Of a stretch of DNA of 10,853 nucleotides, positions 1 to 7,300 are shown piece after piece. The notes beneath the pieces were generated by a model. The model searched no databases, had not been told where the DNA came from, and saw only the letters and a program-made list of their open reading frames with translations. Position 1 is the first letter of the stretch. Every line of letters starts with the position of its first letter. The position numbers and the translations under genes were made by a program. The stretch is from contig JADHYP010000035.1 of assembly GCA_016782355.1 (NCBI GenBank), forward strand, positions 1 to 10,853. Direction: 5' to 3'. The stretch comes from Candidatus Syntropharchaeum sp. (GTDB lineage Archaea; Halobacteriota; Syntropharchaeia; Alkanophagales; Methanospirareceae).

Positions 1-1
1 G

Positions 2-697
2 GATTATGCCGCGGGATTCTGCATGTCAAAGTCGCCATACAGCATGGTGAGGCTTCACTGGAGATATAAGCCAAAGGTAGTGGAAGATAGACTTTATTTC
101 AAAAAATGGGGCAGGGTAAGTGAGACCACAAACAAGTATTTAAATCTTCTGCTCTCAACCTGCACGGGATTTGAGACAGGGGTTATAATAACGGGAAATG
201 CGGGCGAGCATGCGCTAACGACAAAGCTCGCGGACATCATGAGCTATTCAACCGGCTACTCAGTAGAACCATATCACTTCGTTTATTTGTTTGATGAGGC
301 GGGGCTGAAGGCGGAAAAAATAGCGTATCCTGATGCTATAAGTGCTGGAATCGAGATTTTTCAGATAGAGACGTTAAACCCGCACTTACACGAGGAAAAA
401 GGAGAGGAGCATATTAAGAACATGCTGCTTGGCTCACTTTGCACGGTTTACCACAGTAGGCTCTGTAATGACTACGTGAGGTCAAAAGTGCTTGAGGAGC
501 TGGGAGATATTCTGGATGCGTGGGAAAGACCACCAGAGAACGTCATGATGCCCCCGATTGGGGGAATTGATGCGAGTAAATTTACAAAATTGCTGGAAAG
601 CAATTCAGAAACGTTTATGTGGTTGAAACAGGGCGTTATCGAGGGTGAAGTGGAAGAGGAGGAGTATTTGAAAGGAGGAAGCGTTCAGGCGGTATAG
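2..697 (+). CDS. mpgS: Mannosyl-3-phosphoglycerate synthase, C-terminal part (5' end outside window)
   Basis: This is the C-terminal 231 or so residues of a GT55 glycosyltransferase that transfers mannose from GDP-mannose to 3-phosphoglycerate, the first step of mannosylglycerate synthesis in the cytoplasm. The frame is open from base 2, and the residues before the first ATG (DYAAGFC at 2-22) continue the conserved GFCMSKSPYSMVRLHWR block, so that ATG at 23 is internal and the gene starts outside the window. Other family signatures are LYFKKWGR, TGFETGVI, TGNAGEHALT and FSTGYS-like SYSTGYSVEPY. The His of GEHA (residue 63 counted from the ATG at 23) probably corresponds to the metal-binding His of characterised synthases. 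The N-terminal nucleotide-sugar and metal site is not visible. The phosphatase gene follows four bases after the stop, which strongly supports the call. The acidic tail (EGEVEEEEYLKGG) looks variable. Confidence 0.93.
   Translation, partial: DYAAGFCMSKSPYSMVRLHWRYKPKVVEDRLYFKKWGRVSETTNKYLNLLLSTCTGFETGVIITGNAGEHALTTKLADIMSYSTGYSVEPYHFVYLFDEAGLKAEKIAYPDAISAGIEIFQIETLNPHLHEEKGEEHIKNMLLGSLCTVYHSRLCNDYVRSKVLEELGDILDAWERPPENVMMPPIGGIDASKFTKLLESNSETFMWLKQGVIEGEVEEEEYLKGGSVQAV
671..678 (+). promoter_or_regulatory. Shine-Dalgarno-like AAAGGAGG, distant from mpgP start
   Basis: AAAGGAGG lies inside the end of mpgS, but 23 bases separate it from the mpgP ATG at 702, much more than usual. No in-frame ATG, GTG or TTG lies closer to it, so it does not move the start. 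It may be chance within codons for Lys-Gly-Gly, or it may help retain ribosomes for reinitiation after the mpgS stop four bases before mpgP. Confidence 0.25.
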
Positions 698-701
698 TGT
701 A

Positions 702-1511
702 ATGGTACAAGTTCTTTTCACAGACCTTGACGGAACCCTGCTTGACCTCTTTGACTACTCTTACGATGCTGCGCTTCCGGCTCTGGAAGCTTTGAAGGAG
801 AGAAATATCCCGGTCGTGTTTTGCACGGCGAAGACTTTAGCAGAGAACGAATACTACCGGAAAGAGATGGGGATAGAGGACCCGTTTATCGTAGATAATG
901 GAGGAGCGATTTACATTCCCGATAATTACTTCTCATTCGGTTTCGAGTGTAAAAAGAAGGGCAAATACTGTGTTATTGAACTTGGCGCTTCGTATGGGCG
1001 GTTAAGAGAAGCTTTAAAGGAAATCAGGGAGGAAACGGGGTTCAAGATAACGGGTTTTGGCGATATGACTGCGGAGGAGGTTGCAGAAGATGCGAATTTG
1101 AGCGTGGAGAAGGCGAAACTTGCAAAGGAGAAGGAATACAATGAGAGTTTCATCTTTGACGAACCAAAAGAGAAGGATGCAATTTTGTTTGCGAAAATCA
1201 AAGAGAAGGGATTTAGTGTCACTCACGGCGGAAGATACTACAACATTCACGGGAAGGACGCGGACAAGGGTAAAGCGGTGAGGATTCTTACAGCGCTCTT
1301 CAAGAAGGAATATGGAGCAGTGAAGACGATAGGCATTGGGGATAGCAAGAATGACATTCCGATGTTGAATGCGGTGGAGCAGCCGGCAGTGGTAAAGAAC
1401 AAGAAGGGCACGTGGCTTGACGTTTCCCTGCCTACGCTTTATAAAGCGAAGGGAGAGGGACCGGAAGGCTGGGTTGAGGTAGTGGAAAAGCTTATATTAA
1501 TAAGTGGGTGA
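702..1511 (+). CDS. mpgP: Mannosyl-3-phosphoglycerate phosphatase (HAD superfamily)
   Basis: It removes phosphate from mannosyl-3-phosphoglycerate to give mannosylglycerate, the second step after MpgS. The protein has 269 residues, a normal length for the family, with HAD motifs in the standard order. Motif I is FTDLDGTLLD, with nucleophile Asp8 and acid/base Asp10. Motif II is FCTAKT, with Thr42. The cap-entry segment VDNGGAIYIP is at 64-73. The cap contains EYNESF (145-150), which resembles the REYSE-F block of MpgP proteins. Motif III is DADKGKAV (Lys189 or Lys191), and motif IV is GDSKND at 213-218. It starts four bases after mpgS, so the two are almost certainly cotranscribed. The ATG at 702 is the only sensible start because motif I follows immediately. 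A related sugar phosphatase is the alternative, but the linkage to mpgS makes this unlikely. Confidence 0.92.
   Translation: MVQVLFTDLDGTLLDLFDYSYDAALPALEALKERNIPVVFCTAKTLAENEYYRKEMGIEDPFIVDNGGAIYIPDNYFSFGFECKKKGKYCVIELGASYGRLREALKEIREETGFKITGFGDMTAEEVAEDANLSVEKAKLAKEKEYNESFIFDEPKEKDAILFAKIKEKGFSVTHGGRYYNIHGKDADKGKAVRILTALFKKEYGAVKTIGIGDSKNDIPMLNAVEQPAVVKNKKGTWLDVSLPTLYKAKGEGPEGWVEVVEKLILISG
1492..1499 (+). promoter_or_regulatory. Possible TATA box before the membrane-protein gene
   Basis: TTATATTA lies at the very end of mpgP, 38 bases before the ATG at 1530. Archaeal initiation about 30 bases downstream would give a leader of only about 8 bases. It could be an internal promoter for the membrane protein and the mannosidase. 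It overlaps coding sequence (codons for Leu-Ile-Leu), so chance is quite possible. Confidence 0.25.
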
Positions 1512-1529
1512 TATTAGACTTGTTGAAAA

Positions 1530-2006
1530 ATGAGCGTAAAAGAAGCTTTTGGTAAGAGGATAATGGACAAGCGAACGTTGATTGCGATTGTCGTGATAGC
1601 AATTCTGTGGCGAACGGGCATAAGCTTGAATGGTGTGATAGACTTCAGGGAAAGTCTGTGTTCGGGAATGGCTCTTTTCATAATGGGCTGGGCTGTCTTT
1701 GCGTACATCTTTTTAATGAGCAGGGAACTGAAGGGCTGGTCAGAATTGAACAAGATTTATCAGTGGATTGCCGTTGGCCTGGTGGCGATAAACGTTTACG
1801 TTATAGTTTACTACGCGATGAGATGGTATAGATTAGCTGGCTTAGGAGGCTTAGTAGAAGTAGAGGTGCCACTGGATTTCCTTTTTAGGGACGTGCGATA
1901 TATTGTGCTGGTGGTATTCTATTGTGTGATGGTATGGTTAGCGAAATATCTGAAGAAGGTGCACGGGGATTATCAATTGCTATTTAAAGAAGAGTCGAAG
2001 GTGTAA
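1530..2006 (+). CDS. Small four-helix membrane protein, function unknown
   Basis: I do not recognise this family. The protein has 158 residues and about four hydrophobic segments, near residues 16-34, 46-63, 78-97 and 122-139. It has a short basic N-terminus, a polar loop SRELKGWSELNK (64-75), a loop rich in Gly and Val before the last helix, and a charged C-terminal tail. Nothing suggests a transporter motif or an enzyme site. It lies 18 bases after mpgP and 39 bases before the GH38 mannosidase on the same strand, so it may share the mannosylglycerate transcript and could assist solute handling or osmosensing. That role is inferred from position only. ATG 1530 gives the longest form. ATG 1563 (MDKRTL), directly ahead of the first helix, is an alternative, and neither start has a good Shine-Dalgarno. 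Confidence 0.7.
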   Translation: MSVKEAFGKRIMDKRTLIAIVVIAILWRTGISLNGVIDFRESLCSGMALFIMGWAVFAYIFLMSRELKGWSELNKIYQWIAVGLVAINVYVIVYYAMRWYRLAGLGGLVEVEVPLDFLFRDVRYIVLVVFYCVMVWLAKYLKKVHGDYQLLFKEESKV

Positions 2007-2045
2007 TAAATCTCATCTTAAAAGCGTTACCAAAAGAATAAGAAA

Positions 2046-4700
2046 ATGGGAAAGGGGAAGGAAGAAGGAAAAGATACGATTTACCTCGTGCCGCACACGC
2101 ATTACGATGCCATCTGGGTATTCACGAAGGAAGACTACTTTTACATCAATCTGATGCTTGTTCATCGGGGTGTGGCTGAGCTTGTCGAAAAGACAGATTA
2201 CAAGTTCCTGATAGAGCAGACCTTTCTGCTGGAGGAGATGGAGAAGCGGTATCCGGATATATTCGCAAGTATTGCGAAGAGCATAAAGGAAGGCAAGATA
2301 GAGATTGCTGACGGCGAATACCTGATGGCAGATACGATGCTCCCGGAAGGGGAGACGCTGATAAGAGAGATCCTGTTAGGTAAGAGATACGTGAAGGAGA
2401 AGTTCGGGGTTGACGTTCCGGTGATGTGGCAAGCGGACAGCTTTGGTTTGAATGCTCAGCTTCCACAGATATACAAGAAATCGGGCTACAAGTATGTTGC
2501 TTTCAGAAGGGGCGTGTCGGAGAGAAAACCGTCGGAATTTATCTGGGAAGGTCTGGATGGAACGAGGATTTTAGCACACTGGATGCCTCTTGGATACAGA
2601 GCGGGGTTGGACCTGACGAAGCTGGAGGAGAGTTACGAGAAACTAAAGGAAGTTGCGGCTACCTCTCGCATCTTGATGCCTTCCGGGAGTGGAGTTACGC
2701 TGCCCCAGCCGGAGACGCCGGAGGTTGTGAAAGCGTGGAACGATGAGCGGGGAGAAATAGCGGAGATGAAGATAGCAACGCCGGGTGAATTCTTTGAAGC
2801 ACTGGAGGATGAAATAGAAGAGAAGAAGCTTAAGCTGGAGGTCAGGAAGGGCGAGATGTATTCGGGTAAGTATTCAGAGGTATTTCCAAATTGCTGCTCG
2901 AGCAGGATGTGGATAAAACAGGGGCTTTGCGAGTACGAGAGTTGGTTGACATGTTGCGAGCGATGGTGTACAATAAGTTCCCTCTTGAATACCCGCTATC
3001 CATCTGAGGAGCTGAGAAACTGCTGGCGGATGATTTTGTTCATCGCATTCCATGACGTGATTCCCGGGACGGGGATGGACAGGGGTTACGATGAGGTGAG
3101 GCAATACCGGGGCTTTATCACCGCAGAGATGTCCAACCGCTGCATTCGCGTACACACTAACATAATAGAGAAAGAATCAGAGAAAAGCGAAAGCGGAGTG
3201 GAAAGCTCCCAATTCATTCTAAGGCTGGTGGGTTTGCGCAGCGATATAATAGTATTTAACTCGCTGTCGTGGGAAGTGCGGAACTGGGTAGAGATGGATT
3301 TGAATTTTGACAGGGGTAAAATAGTAGCGATTGAAGGATTGAAAAGTGGAGACGAGGAAATAGACGTGGAGGTGATAAAGTTTGCGAGGTATGAGGATGA
3401 TACGTTGAGATATGCGAGGATAGGATTTGTTCCCACGGTTCCTGCGATGGGGTATAAGGTATATAAAATCCTCGAGCGGGAGCCCAAACGTCTTCGTTAT
3501 GATCCGAATTTTATCATGATACGGGGGAACACAATAGAAAATGGATTCTTTGGGGTTGAGGTGGACCCATCTACGGGGTTGATTGACGTGTCTATGGGCA
3601 GGAGAGGGGAGGAGAGGGAGAAGATTTGCACGGCGAACGAGCTCGTGCTGGAAGAAGAGACCGGGGACCTCTACTACCACCGGCAAACGTTGGGTATCCC
3701 GTTAAAGACAGAAAAGGGGGAGGGGGTGAAATATGGCTCGTTCAGGGTAAAGAACTTCTATATAACTAAAAGTCCTCTGAGGCGGGTTATCAACGTCGAG
3801 ACTGATTATTTTTCCCTGCGCTGGCCGTACAGATTGACGGAGAAGACGGAGCCACTTATATGGCGGCATAAATTCTTAGAGTGCATAAAGAAGATAATTG
3901 TCTATAAGGACATTCCGAGGATAGATTTCATCACGCACGTGGAGGACAGGCATCCGAGGGCACGGCTCAGAGTAAAGTTCGCTACGGACATAAAATCTTC
4001 GGAGTATGTCTGTGGTAGTCAATTTGGCGTTGTTTCACGTCCGACAGACCAGGCGAGCTATAAGCCAGAAGAGGAGTGGGTTGAGGAGCCCTGCGGTGCA
4101 TTCCCCTCGCTGAAGTGGCTCGATTATTCTGACGGTAAGAAAGGCTTGACCGTGATCCACAGGGGGACACCGGAGAACGAGGTAAGAGATGGAGACGTCT
4201 ATTTAACACTGCTAAGAAGCGTTTTAATGCTCTCCTCGGATGGTAAGGCAGGTCCTGCGATACCGGTTCCGAATGCGCAGGAGTTGAAAAGGTACGTATT
4301 CAGATATTCCATTTACCCGCACGAAGGAGATTGGCGTGAAGCTTCGTCTTACAAACATGCTTATGAGTTCAACACGGATATGGATGCTTTGCAGTTGTCA
4401 GATGGTGCGAAACCACCTTTGAGACGCTCTTTTTTGAAAATAGAGCCGAAAAATGTCGTTTTATCCGCGCTGAAGAAGGCAGAGAATGGAGATGGGGGCG
4501 CGATTTTACGATTTTACGAGACGGAGGGAGAAGAGACGGATGCCGAGATAACACTGTTCAGAGCGCCAAAGGCGGTCCGGGTCGTGAACATGCTGGAAGA
4601 AGAGGACGCTGGAGTGGAAAAAGAGTTGGAAAACGGTGGCGAAAGAATAATGTTGAAGATGAAACCTTTTGAGATAGTTACTTTGAGGGTAGAACTTTAA
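2046..4700 (+). CDS. GH38 alpha-mannosidase, possible mannosylglycerate hydrolase
   Basis: This 884-residue retaining alpha-mannosidase of glycoside hydrolase family 38 has no signal peptide, so it should act in the cytoplasm. The Zn site can be read as HTHYD near the N-terminus (His19, Asp21), nucleophile Asp131 in MWQADSFGLNAQLPQIY, and His335 in AFHDVIPGTG. The beta-sandwich half follows, with VFNSLSW at 402-408 and IENGFFGVEVDPSTG at 496-510. The block FRRGVSER...EFIWEGLDG...PLGYRAG resembles the bacterial MngB group, which hydrolyses mannosylglycerate or its 6-phosphate, and the length is close to that of E. coli MngB. The position just after mpgS and mpgP makes mannosylglycerate a natural substrate, but this is inference. 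Glycan or oligosaccharide trimming is the alternative. The usual HTHWD reads HTHYD here, a mild substitution. ATG 2046 is chosen because the catalytic domain begins within about 12 residues. Confidence 0.9.
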   Translation: MGKGKEEGKDTIYLVPHTHYDAIWVFTKEDYFYINLMLVHRGVAELVEKTDYKFLIEQTFLLEEMEKRYPDIFASIAKSIKEGKIEIADGEYLMADTMLPEGETLIREILLGKRYVKEKFGVDVPVMWQADSFGLNAQLPQIYKKSGYKYVAFRRGVSERKPSEFIWEGLDGTRILAHWMPLGYRAGLDLTKLEESYEKLKEVAATSRILMPSGSGVTLPQPETPEVVKAWNDERGEIAEMKIATPGEFFEALEDEIEEKKLKLEVRKGEMYSGKYSEVFPNCCSSRMWIKQGLCEYESWLTCCERWCTISSLLNTRYPSEELRNCWRMILFIAFHDVIPGTGMDRGYDEVRQYRGFITAEMSNRCIRVHTNIIEKESEKSESGVESSQFILRLVGLRSDIIVFNSLSWEVRNWVEMDLNFDRGKIVAIEGLKSGDEEIDVEVIKFARYEDDTLRYARIGFVPTVPAMGYKVYKILEREPKRLRYDPNFIMIRGNTIENGFFGVEVDPSTGLIDVSMGRRGEEREKICTANELVLEEETGDLYYHRQTLGIPLKTEKGEGVKYGSFRVKNFYITKSPLRRVINVETDYFSLRWPYRLTEKTEPLIWRHKFLECIKKIIVYKDIPRIDFITHVEDRHPRARLRVKFATDIKSSEYVCGSQFGVVSRPTDQASYKPEEEWVEEPCGAFPSLKWLDYSDGKKGLTVIHRGTPENEVRDGDVYLTLLRSVLMLSSDGKAGPAIPVPNAQELKRYVFRYSIYPHEGDWREASSYKHAYEFNTDMDALQLSDGAKPPLRRSFLKIEPKNVVLSALKKAENGDGGAILRFYETEGEETDAEITLFRAPKAVRVVNMLEEEDAGVEKELENGGERIMLKMKPFEIVTLRVEL

Positions 4701-4703
4701 TAG
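4696..4703 (+). promoter_or_regulatory. Possible TATA box for the nitrilase gene
   Basis: TTTAATAG overlaps the stop codon of the mannosidase gene and starts 31 bases before the ATG at 4727. That spacing fits leaderless archaeal initiation, and the gene has no Shine-Dalgarno. The match to a TATA box is only moderate. Confidence 0.35.
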
Positions 4704-4726
4704 TTACATAATAAAAGATTTAAATC

Positions 4727-5473
4727 ATGAAGGCTGCCGTTGCACAAGTCAAGCTTTATGATGACATAGATGCCAATTTAATAACCATTTCTAAATATAT
4801 CTCATTGGCATCGAAAGAGGAAATAGACATTTTGTGTTTTCCTGAATGCAATATTACTGGTTATGTGCGTGATTTTAGTAAAGTTAACCAAAATAAAGTA
4901 ATGGACACGTTGGATATTATTCGAGAACAGGTGACAAAAGATTGTGTGAACGTTATTGTGGGAGCACCTTATTTTGAACGCGAGAAATGTTTTAATAGTG
5001 CAATCGTCCTGTTAATGAATGGGAGGCGGCATATTTATCATAAGATTAATCTCACTTCTTCTGAAGAAACATATTTCAAAAAAGGTAAAGAACCATTAAT
5101 TTTCCAGTTAGATGATGCTAAGTTTGGGGTTTTGATTTGTAGGGATCAGAATGACCCGATGCTCGCTCGTGAATATAAAATATCCGGGGCAGATGCTATC
5201 TTTATCTTATCGGCGCATTTTTATGAGCCAATCGAAGCGATACGAAAACTAAATAAAAATAGAGCTTTGCCAATTGCGAGAGCGGTTGAAAACAATTTAT
5301 GGGTACTTAAAGCCAATGCAGTTGGCTCAAATAATGAGAAAATTAGTTTAGGTGGAAGCTTGATTGTGGACCCAACGGGCTTTATCATCCATGAAGGTAA
5401 TACTATACATGAGATGATATTGAGTTATGAAATACCAAAAAGAAACGCACAAAGAGAGAACAATTTAAAATAA
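4727..5473 (+). CDS. Nitrilase-superfamily amidase (carbon-nitrogen hydrolase)
   Basis: This 248-residue enzyme of the CN-hydrolase fold would hydrolyse an amide, carbamoyl or nitrile bond. The catalytic set is complete: Glu40 in CFPECNITGY, Lys106 in YHKINL, and Cys138 in GVLICRDQNDP, with a second acidic residue at Glu113 or Glu114 before YFKKG. The N-terminus MKAAVAQVKL is a typical start, so ATG 4727 is secure. The C-terminus is near the family's shorter limit. The stop codon is immediately followed by the ATG annotated for the racemase-superfamily gene, so the two probably form one transcript and one pathway. Candidate substrates are an omega-amide of a dicarboxylate, such as maleamate or a related compound, or an N-carbamoyl amino acid. 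The substrate cannot be read from the sequence. G+C is visibly lower than in the mannosidase gene. Confidence 0.88.
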   Translation: MKAAVAQVKLYDDIDANLITISKYISLASKEEIDILCFPECNITGYVRDFSKVNQNKVMDTLDIIREQVTKDCVNVIVGAPYFEREKCFNSAIVLLMNGRRHIYHKINLTSSEETYFKKGKEPLIFQLDDAKFGVLICRDQNDPMLAREYKISGADAIFILSAHFYEPIEAIRKLNKNRALPIARAVENNLWVLKANAVGSNNEKISLGGSLIVDPTGFIIHEGNTIHEMILSYEIPKRNAQRENNLK

Positions 5474-6250
5474 ATGACAATCTTTCATATAGCTGTAAAT
5501 TTAAGAGATAGTAAAATGAGTACAGAGAAACATTTAGATCATAATCTGGAGTTACACATCGGGCTGCTTGTTCTTGCTACAGACCCGACTACCGAAACAG
5601 AATTCCGGAAAATGTTAAATACCGATAGGGTAGCGTTTTTTGTAAATCGAGTATATTATAAAAATCCCGTGACTGTTGAAAACCTTCGCGCGATGGGAGA
5701 TGATTTGACCAGAGCAACTTCGCATATCCTTCCAGAAAGTCATTTGGATGTTGTTGCCTATGCCTGCACATCAGGCACGGCTGCTATCGGGGCAGAAAAA
5801 ACAATAGAATATATACAACGAGCAAGACCAGGGGTGGCATGTACAACACCGCTTATAGCCGCATGCAAGGGTTTTACTAAATTGGGTGTGCATCGGATTG
5901 CACTTATTACACCATACAAAACCGAGGTTGATGATCTAATTAAAGGTTATTTTGAAGAACAAAACATTTCCATTGTTAATAACACCAGTTTTGATTTAGA
6001 ATCTGACGTTGAGATAGCTCGTCTGACGGCATCATCAATTTATGAGGCTGCCTGTGAAATTAATAACTCAAGAGTAGATGGAATTTTCATCTCTTGTACA
6101 GCACTAAGAGCGGCTGAAACAATAAAACCGATTGAAGAAGAAATTGGCAAACCTGTTATAACCAGCAATCAGGCACTCCTCTGGGATGCTTTACGACTCT
6201 GCGGCTACAACGAGGTAATTCCCGGTTATGGCAAACTCATGGAGATTTAA
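5474..6250 (+). CDS. Maleate isomerase / EutA-like Asp/Glu racemase-superfamily protein
   Basis: This protein, up to 258 residues, belongs to the two-cysteine superfamily that includes maleate cis-trans isomerase, arylmalonate decarboxylase, ectoine-utilisation EutA and Asp/Glu/hydantoin racemases. Both catalytic cysteine motifs are visible: YACTSGTAAIG in the first half and FISCTALRAAETI in the second. IGLLVLATDPTTETEF near the N-terminus, TTPLIAACKGFTKLGVHRIALITPY, and GKPVITSNQALLWDALRL fit the maleate isomerase / EutA branch best. The likely reaction is isomerisation or racemisation next to a carboxylate through a Cys-stabilised enediolate. ATG 5474 abuts the nitrilase stop, but ATG 5516 (MSTEKHL) is probably the true start because the first 14 residues have no family counterpart. 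Adjacent amidase and isomerase suggest sequential steps in dicarboxylate, hydantoin or nitrogen-compound use. Confidence 0.85.
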   Translation: MTIFHIAVNLRDSKMSTEKHLDHNLELHIGLLVLATDPTTETEFRKMLNTDRVAFFVNRVYYKNPVTVENLRAMGDDLTRATSHILPESHLDVVAYACTSGTAAIGAEKTIEYIQRARPGVACTTPLIAACKGFTKLGVHRIALITPYKTEVDDLIKGYFEEQNISIVNNTSFDLESDVEIARLTASSIYEAACEINNSRVDGIFISCTALRAAETIKPIEEEIGKPVITSNQALLWDALRLCGYNEVIPGYGKLMEI

Positions 6251-6277
6251 TATCTATTTAAATAATATCTATTTAAA
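6248..6277 (+). repeat. Perfect tandem 15-base repeat carrying two TATA boxes
   Basis: The unit TAATATCTATTTAAA occurs at 6248-6262 and again, with no mismatch, at 6263-6277. Each copy contains TATTTAAA, a strong archaeal TATA-box candidate (6255-6262 and 6270-6277). The second box starts 29 bases before the ATG at 6299, suited to a leaderless transcript of the ArsM-like gene. The first is 44 bases away and would give a leader of about 14 bases. The first repeat overlaps the stop codon of the upstream gene. Confidence 0.7.
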
Positions 6278-6298
6278 ATTAAAGTAAACACCTAAATC

Positions 6299-7204
6299 AT
6301 GGTAAGAAAAATGGATTTCGTAAAGGAAGAATACAGGACTCTGGCGGAAGATGAAACGGTAAGGAATAATAAAGAACTGATGGAACTCACGGGATATAAC
6401 AGCAAGCAACTTGACAAATTACCTCCAGATGCAATTATGGGCATCAGTTGTGGTAATCCAACCGTTGAATGTGATTTGTTGCCGGGAATGCGGACACTGG
6501 ATTTAGGTTGCGGTCCAGGAACAGATGTTTTGTTGTGTGCAATGAAGGTTGCACCTGATGGGATTGCCGCGGGTGTGGATTATGTCCCGGGAATGGTAGA
6601 ACGAGCCGTGCAAAACGCAAAGAAATGTCCAGATGTTGATGAAGATAACACCGACTTTAGAGTAGGTGATTTGAATGCGGGAATTAACTTTCCGGACAAT
6701 TACTTTGATTATGTCACTGCTAACTGTTGTCTTTGCCTGTTGGATGAACCAAAGGTATTTCGTGAGGTAAAACGTGTGTTGAAACCCGGAGGATATTTTG
6801 TCTTTAGTGAGGTAACGGTTAAGAAAACATTACCGCAGAAGGCAGATGACCTCTTACAAGAAGCTTTTGGCAATCAGGTAATCCCAAAAGGAAATGATGT
6901 AGCAAGTAAAGTTTTCCGGACATATATAGCACTTGCAAAAGGGGAGGCAATAGTCCCATCAGAAATTTTAGACCTATTGAAAGAAGCAGGATTTCAAAAG
7001 GTAAAGATCATTGTTCCCAGACACGTACCTGGAACGAAAAAATATCCTGAAGCTGCTAAATCAGCGCCGCATATGGTAAGTGAAAAATTAACTCCTGATG
7101 GAATTACCGACTTTAAAAAGCGTCTTGATGGTGTTTTAAGTGATCTTGATATTAATGATTTTGCGTCATTCGATACTTTTTCATCCCAAAAACCGGATAG
7201 GTAA
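6299..7204 (+). CDS. SAM-dependent methyltransferase, ArsM (arsenite methyltransferase)-like
   Basis: This is a 301-residue class I methyltransferase. Motif I is LDLGCGPG at 67-74, the SAM acidic residue is Asp94 in AGVDYVPGMVERA, and VLKPGGYFVFSE is at 160-171. The order SCGNP (Cys51), then motif I, then TANCCLCLLDEPKVFREV (Cys143, Cys144, Cys146) follows the arsenite methyltransferase plan, in which cysteines at the first and second sites take part in As(III) chemistry. The third cysteine usual in characterised ArsM, located after the methyltransferase core, is not evident: the matching stretch reads LLQEAFGNQV. The substrate is therefore uncertain, whether arsenite, another metalloid or a small molecule. 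ATG 6299 fits the TATA box 29 bases upstream. ATG 6311 (MDFVKEEY) is an alternative. No ars regulator or arsenate reductase is present in the window. Confidence 0.85.
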   Translation: MVRKMDFVKEEYRTLAEDETVRNNKELMELTGYNSKQLDKLPPDAIMGISCGNPTVECDLLPGMRTLDLGCGPGTDVLLCAMKVAPDGIAAGVDYVPGMVERAVQNAKKCPDVDEDNTDFRVGDLNAGINFPDNYFDYVTANCCLCLLDEPKVFREVKRVLKPGGYFVFSEVTVKKTLPQKADDLLQEAFGNQVIPKGNDVASKVFRTYIALAKGEAIVPSEILDLLKEAGFQKVKIIVPRHVPGTKKYPEAAKSAPHMVSEKLTPDGITDFKKRLDGVLSDLDINDFASFDTFSSQKPDR

Positions 7205-7227
7205 TGAAATAAAAGAAAACGATGTCG

Positions 7228-7292
7228 GATACAGGATGCCTGATTCATGATACAGGTTTGACTTGCATCTTGTATCGTGTATCTTGCATCTT
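7228..7292. repeat. Nested inverted and direct repeats in the convergent gap
   Basis: GATACAGGATGC at 7228-7239 pairs with GCATCTTGTATC at 7265-7276 over 12 positions, with one G-U wobble, around a 25-base loop. GATACAGG recurs at 7249-7256 in the loop, and CTTGCATCTT occurs at 7262-7271 and 7283-7292, so alternative pairings are possible. The block lies between the ends of the convergent ArsM-like and Lrp genes, where it could help end transcripts or be the remnant of a dispersed repeat. No T-rich tract characteristic of archaeal termination follows closely. Confidence 0.6.
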
Positions 7293-7300
7293 CACAATTT

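Noticed and set aside
926..1250. Minus-strand open frames opposite mpgP
   Set aside because: They lie wholly inside a well-identified gene, lack recognisable motifs and have Ser/Phe-rich composition typical of antisense shadows.
2146..4554. Several open frames of 61-155 codons within the mannosidase gene on both strands
   Set aside because: The GH38 frame is continuous with all catalytic motifs, and these frames show no family signals or start signals.
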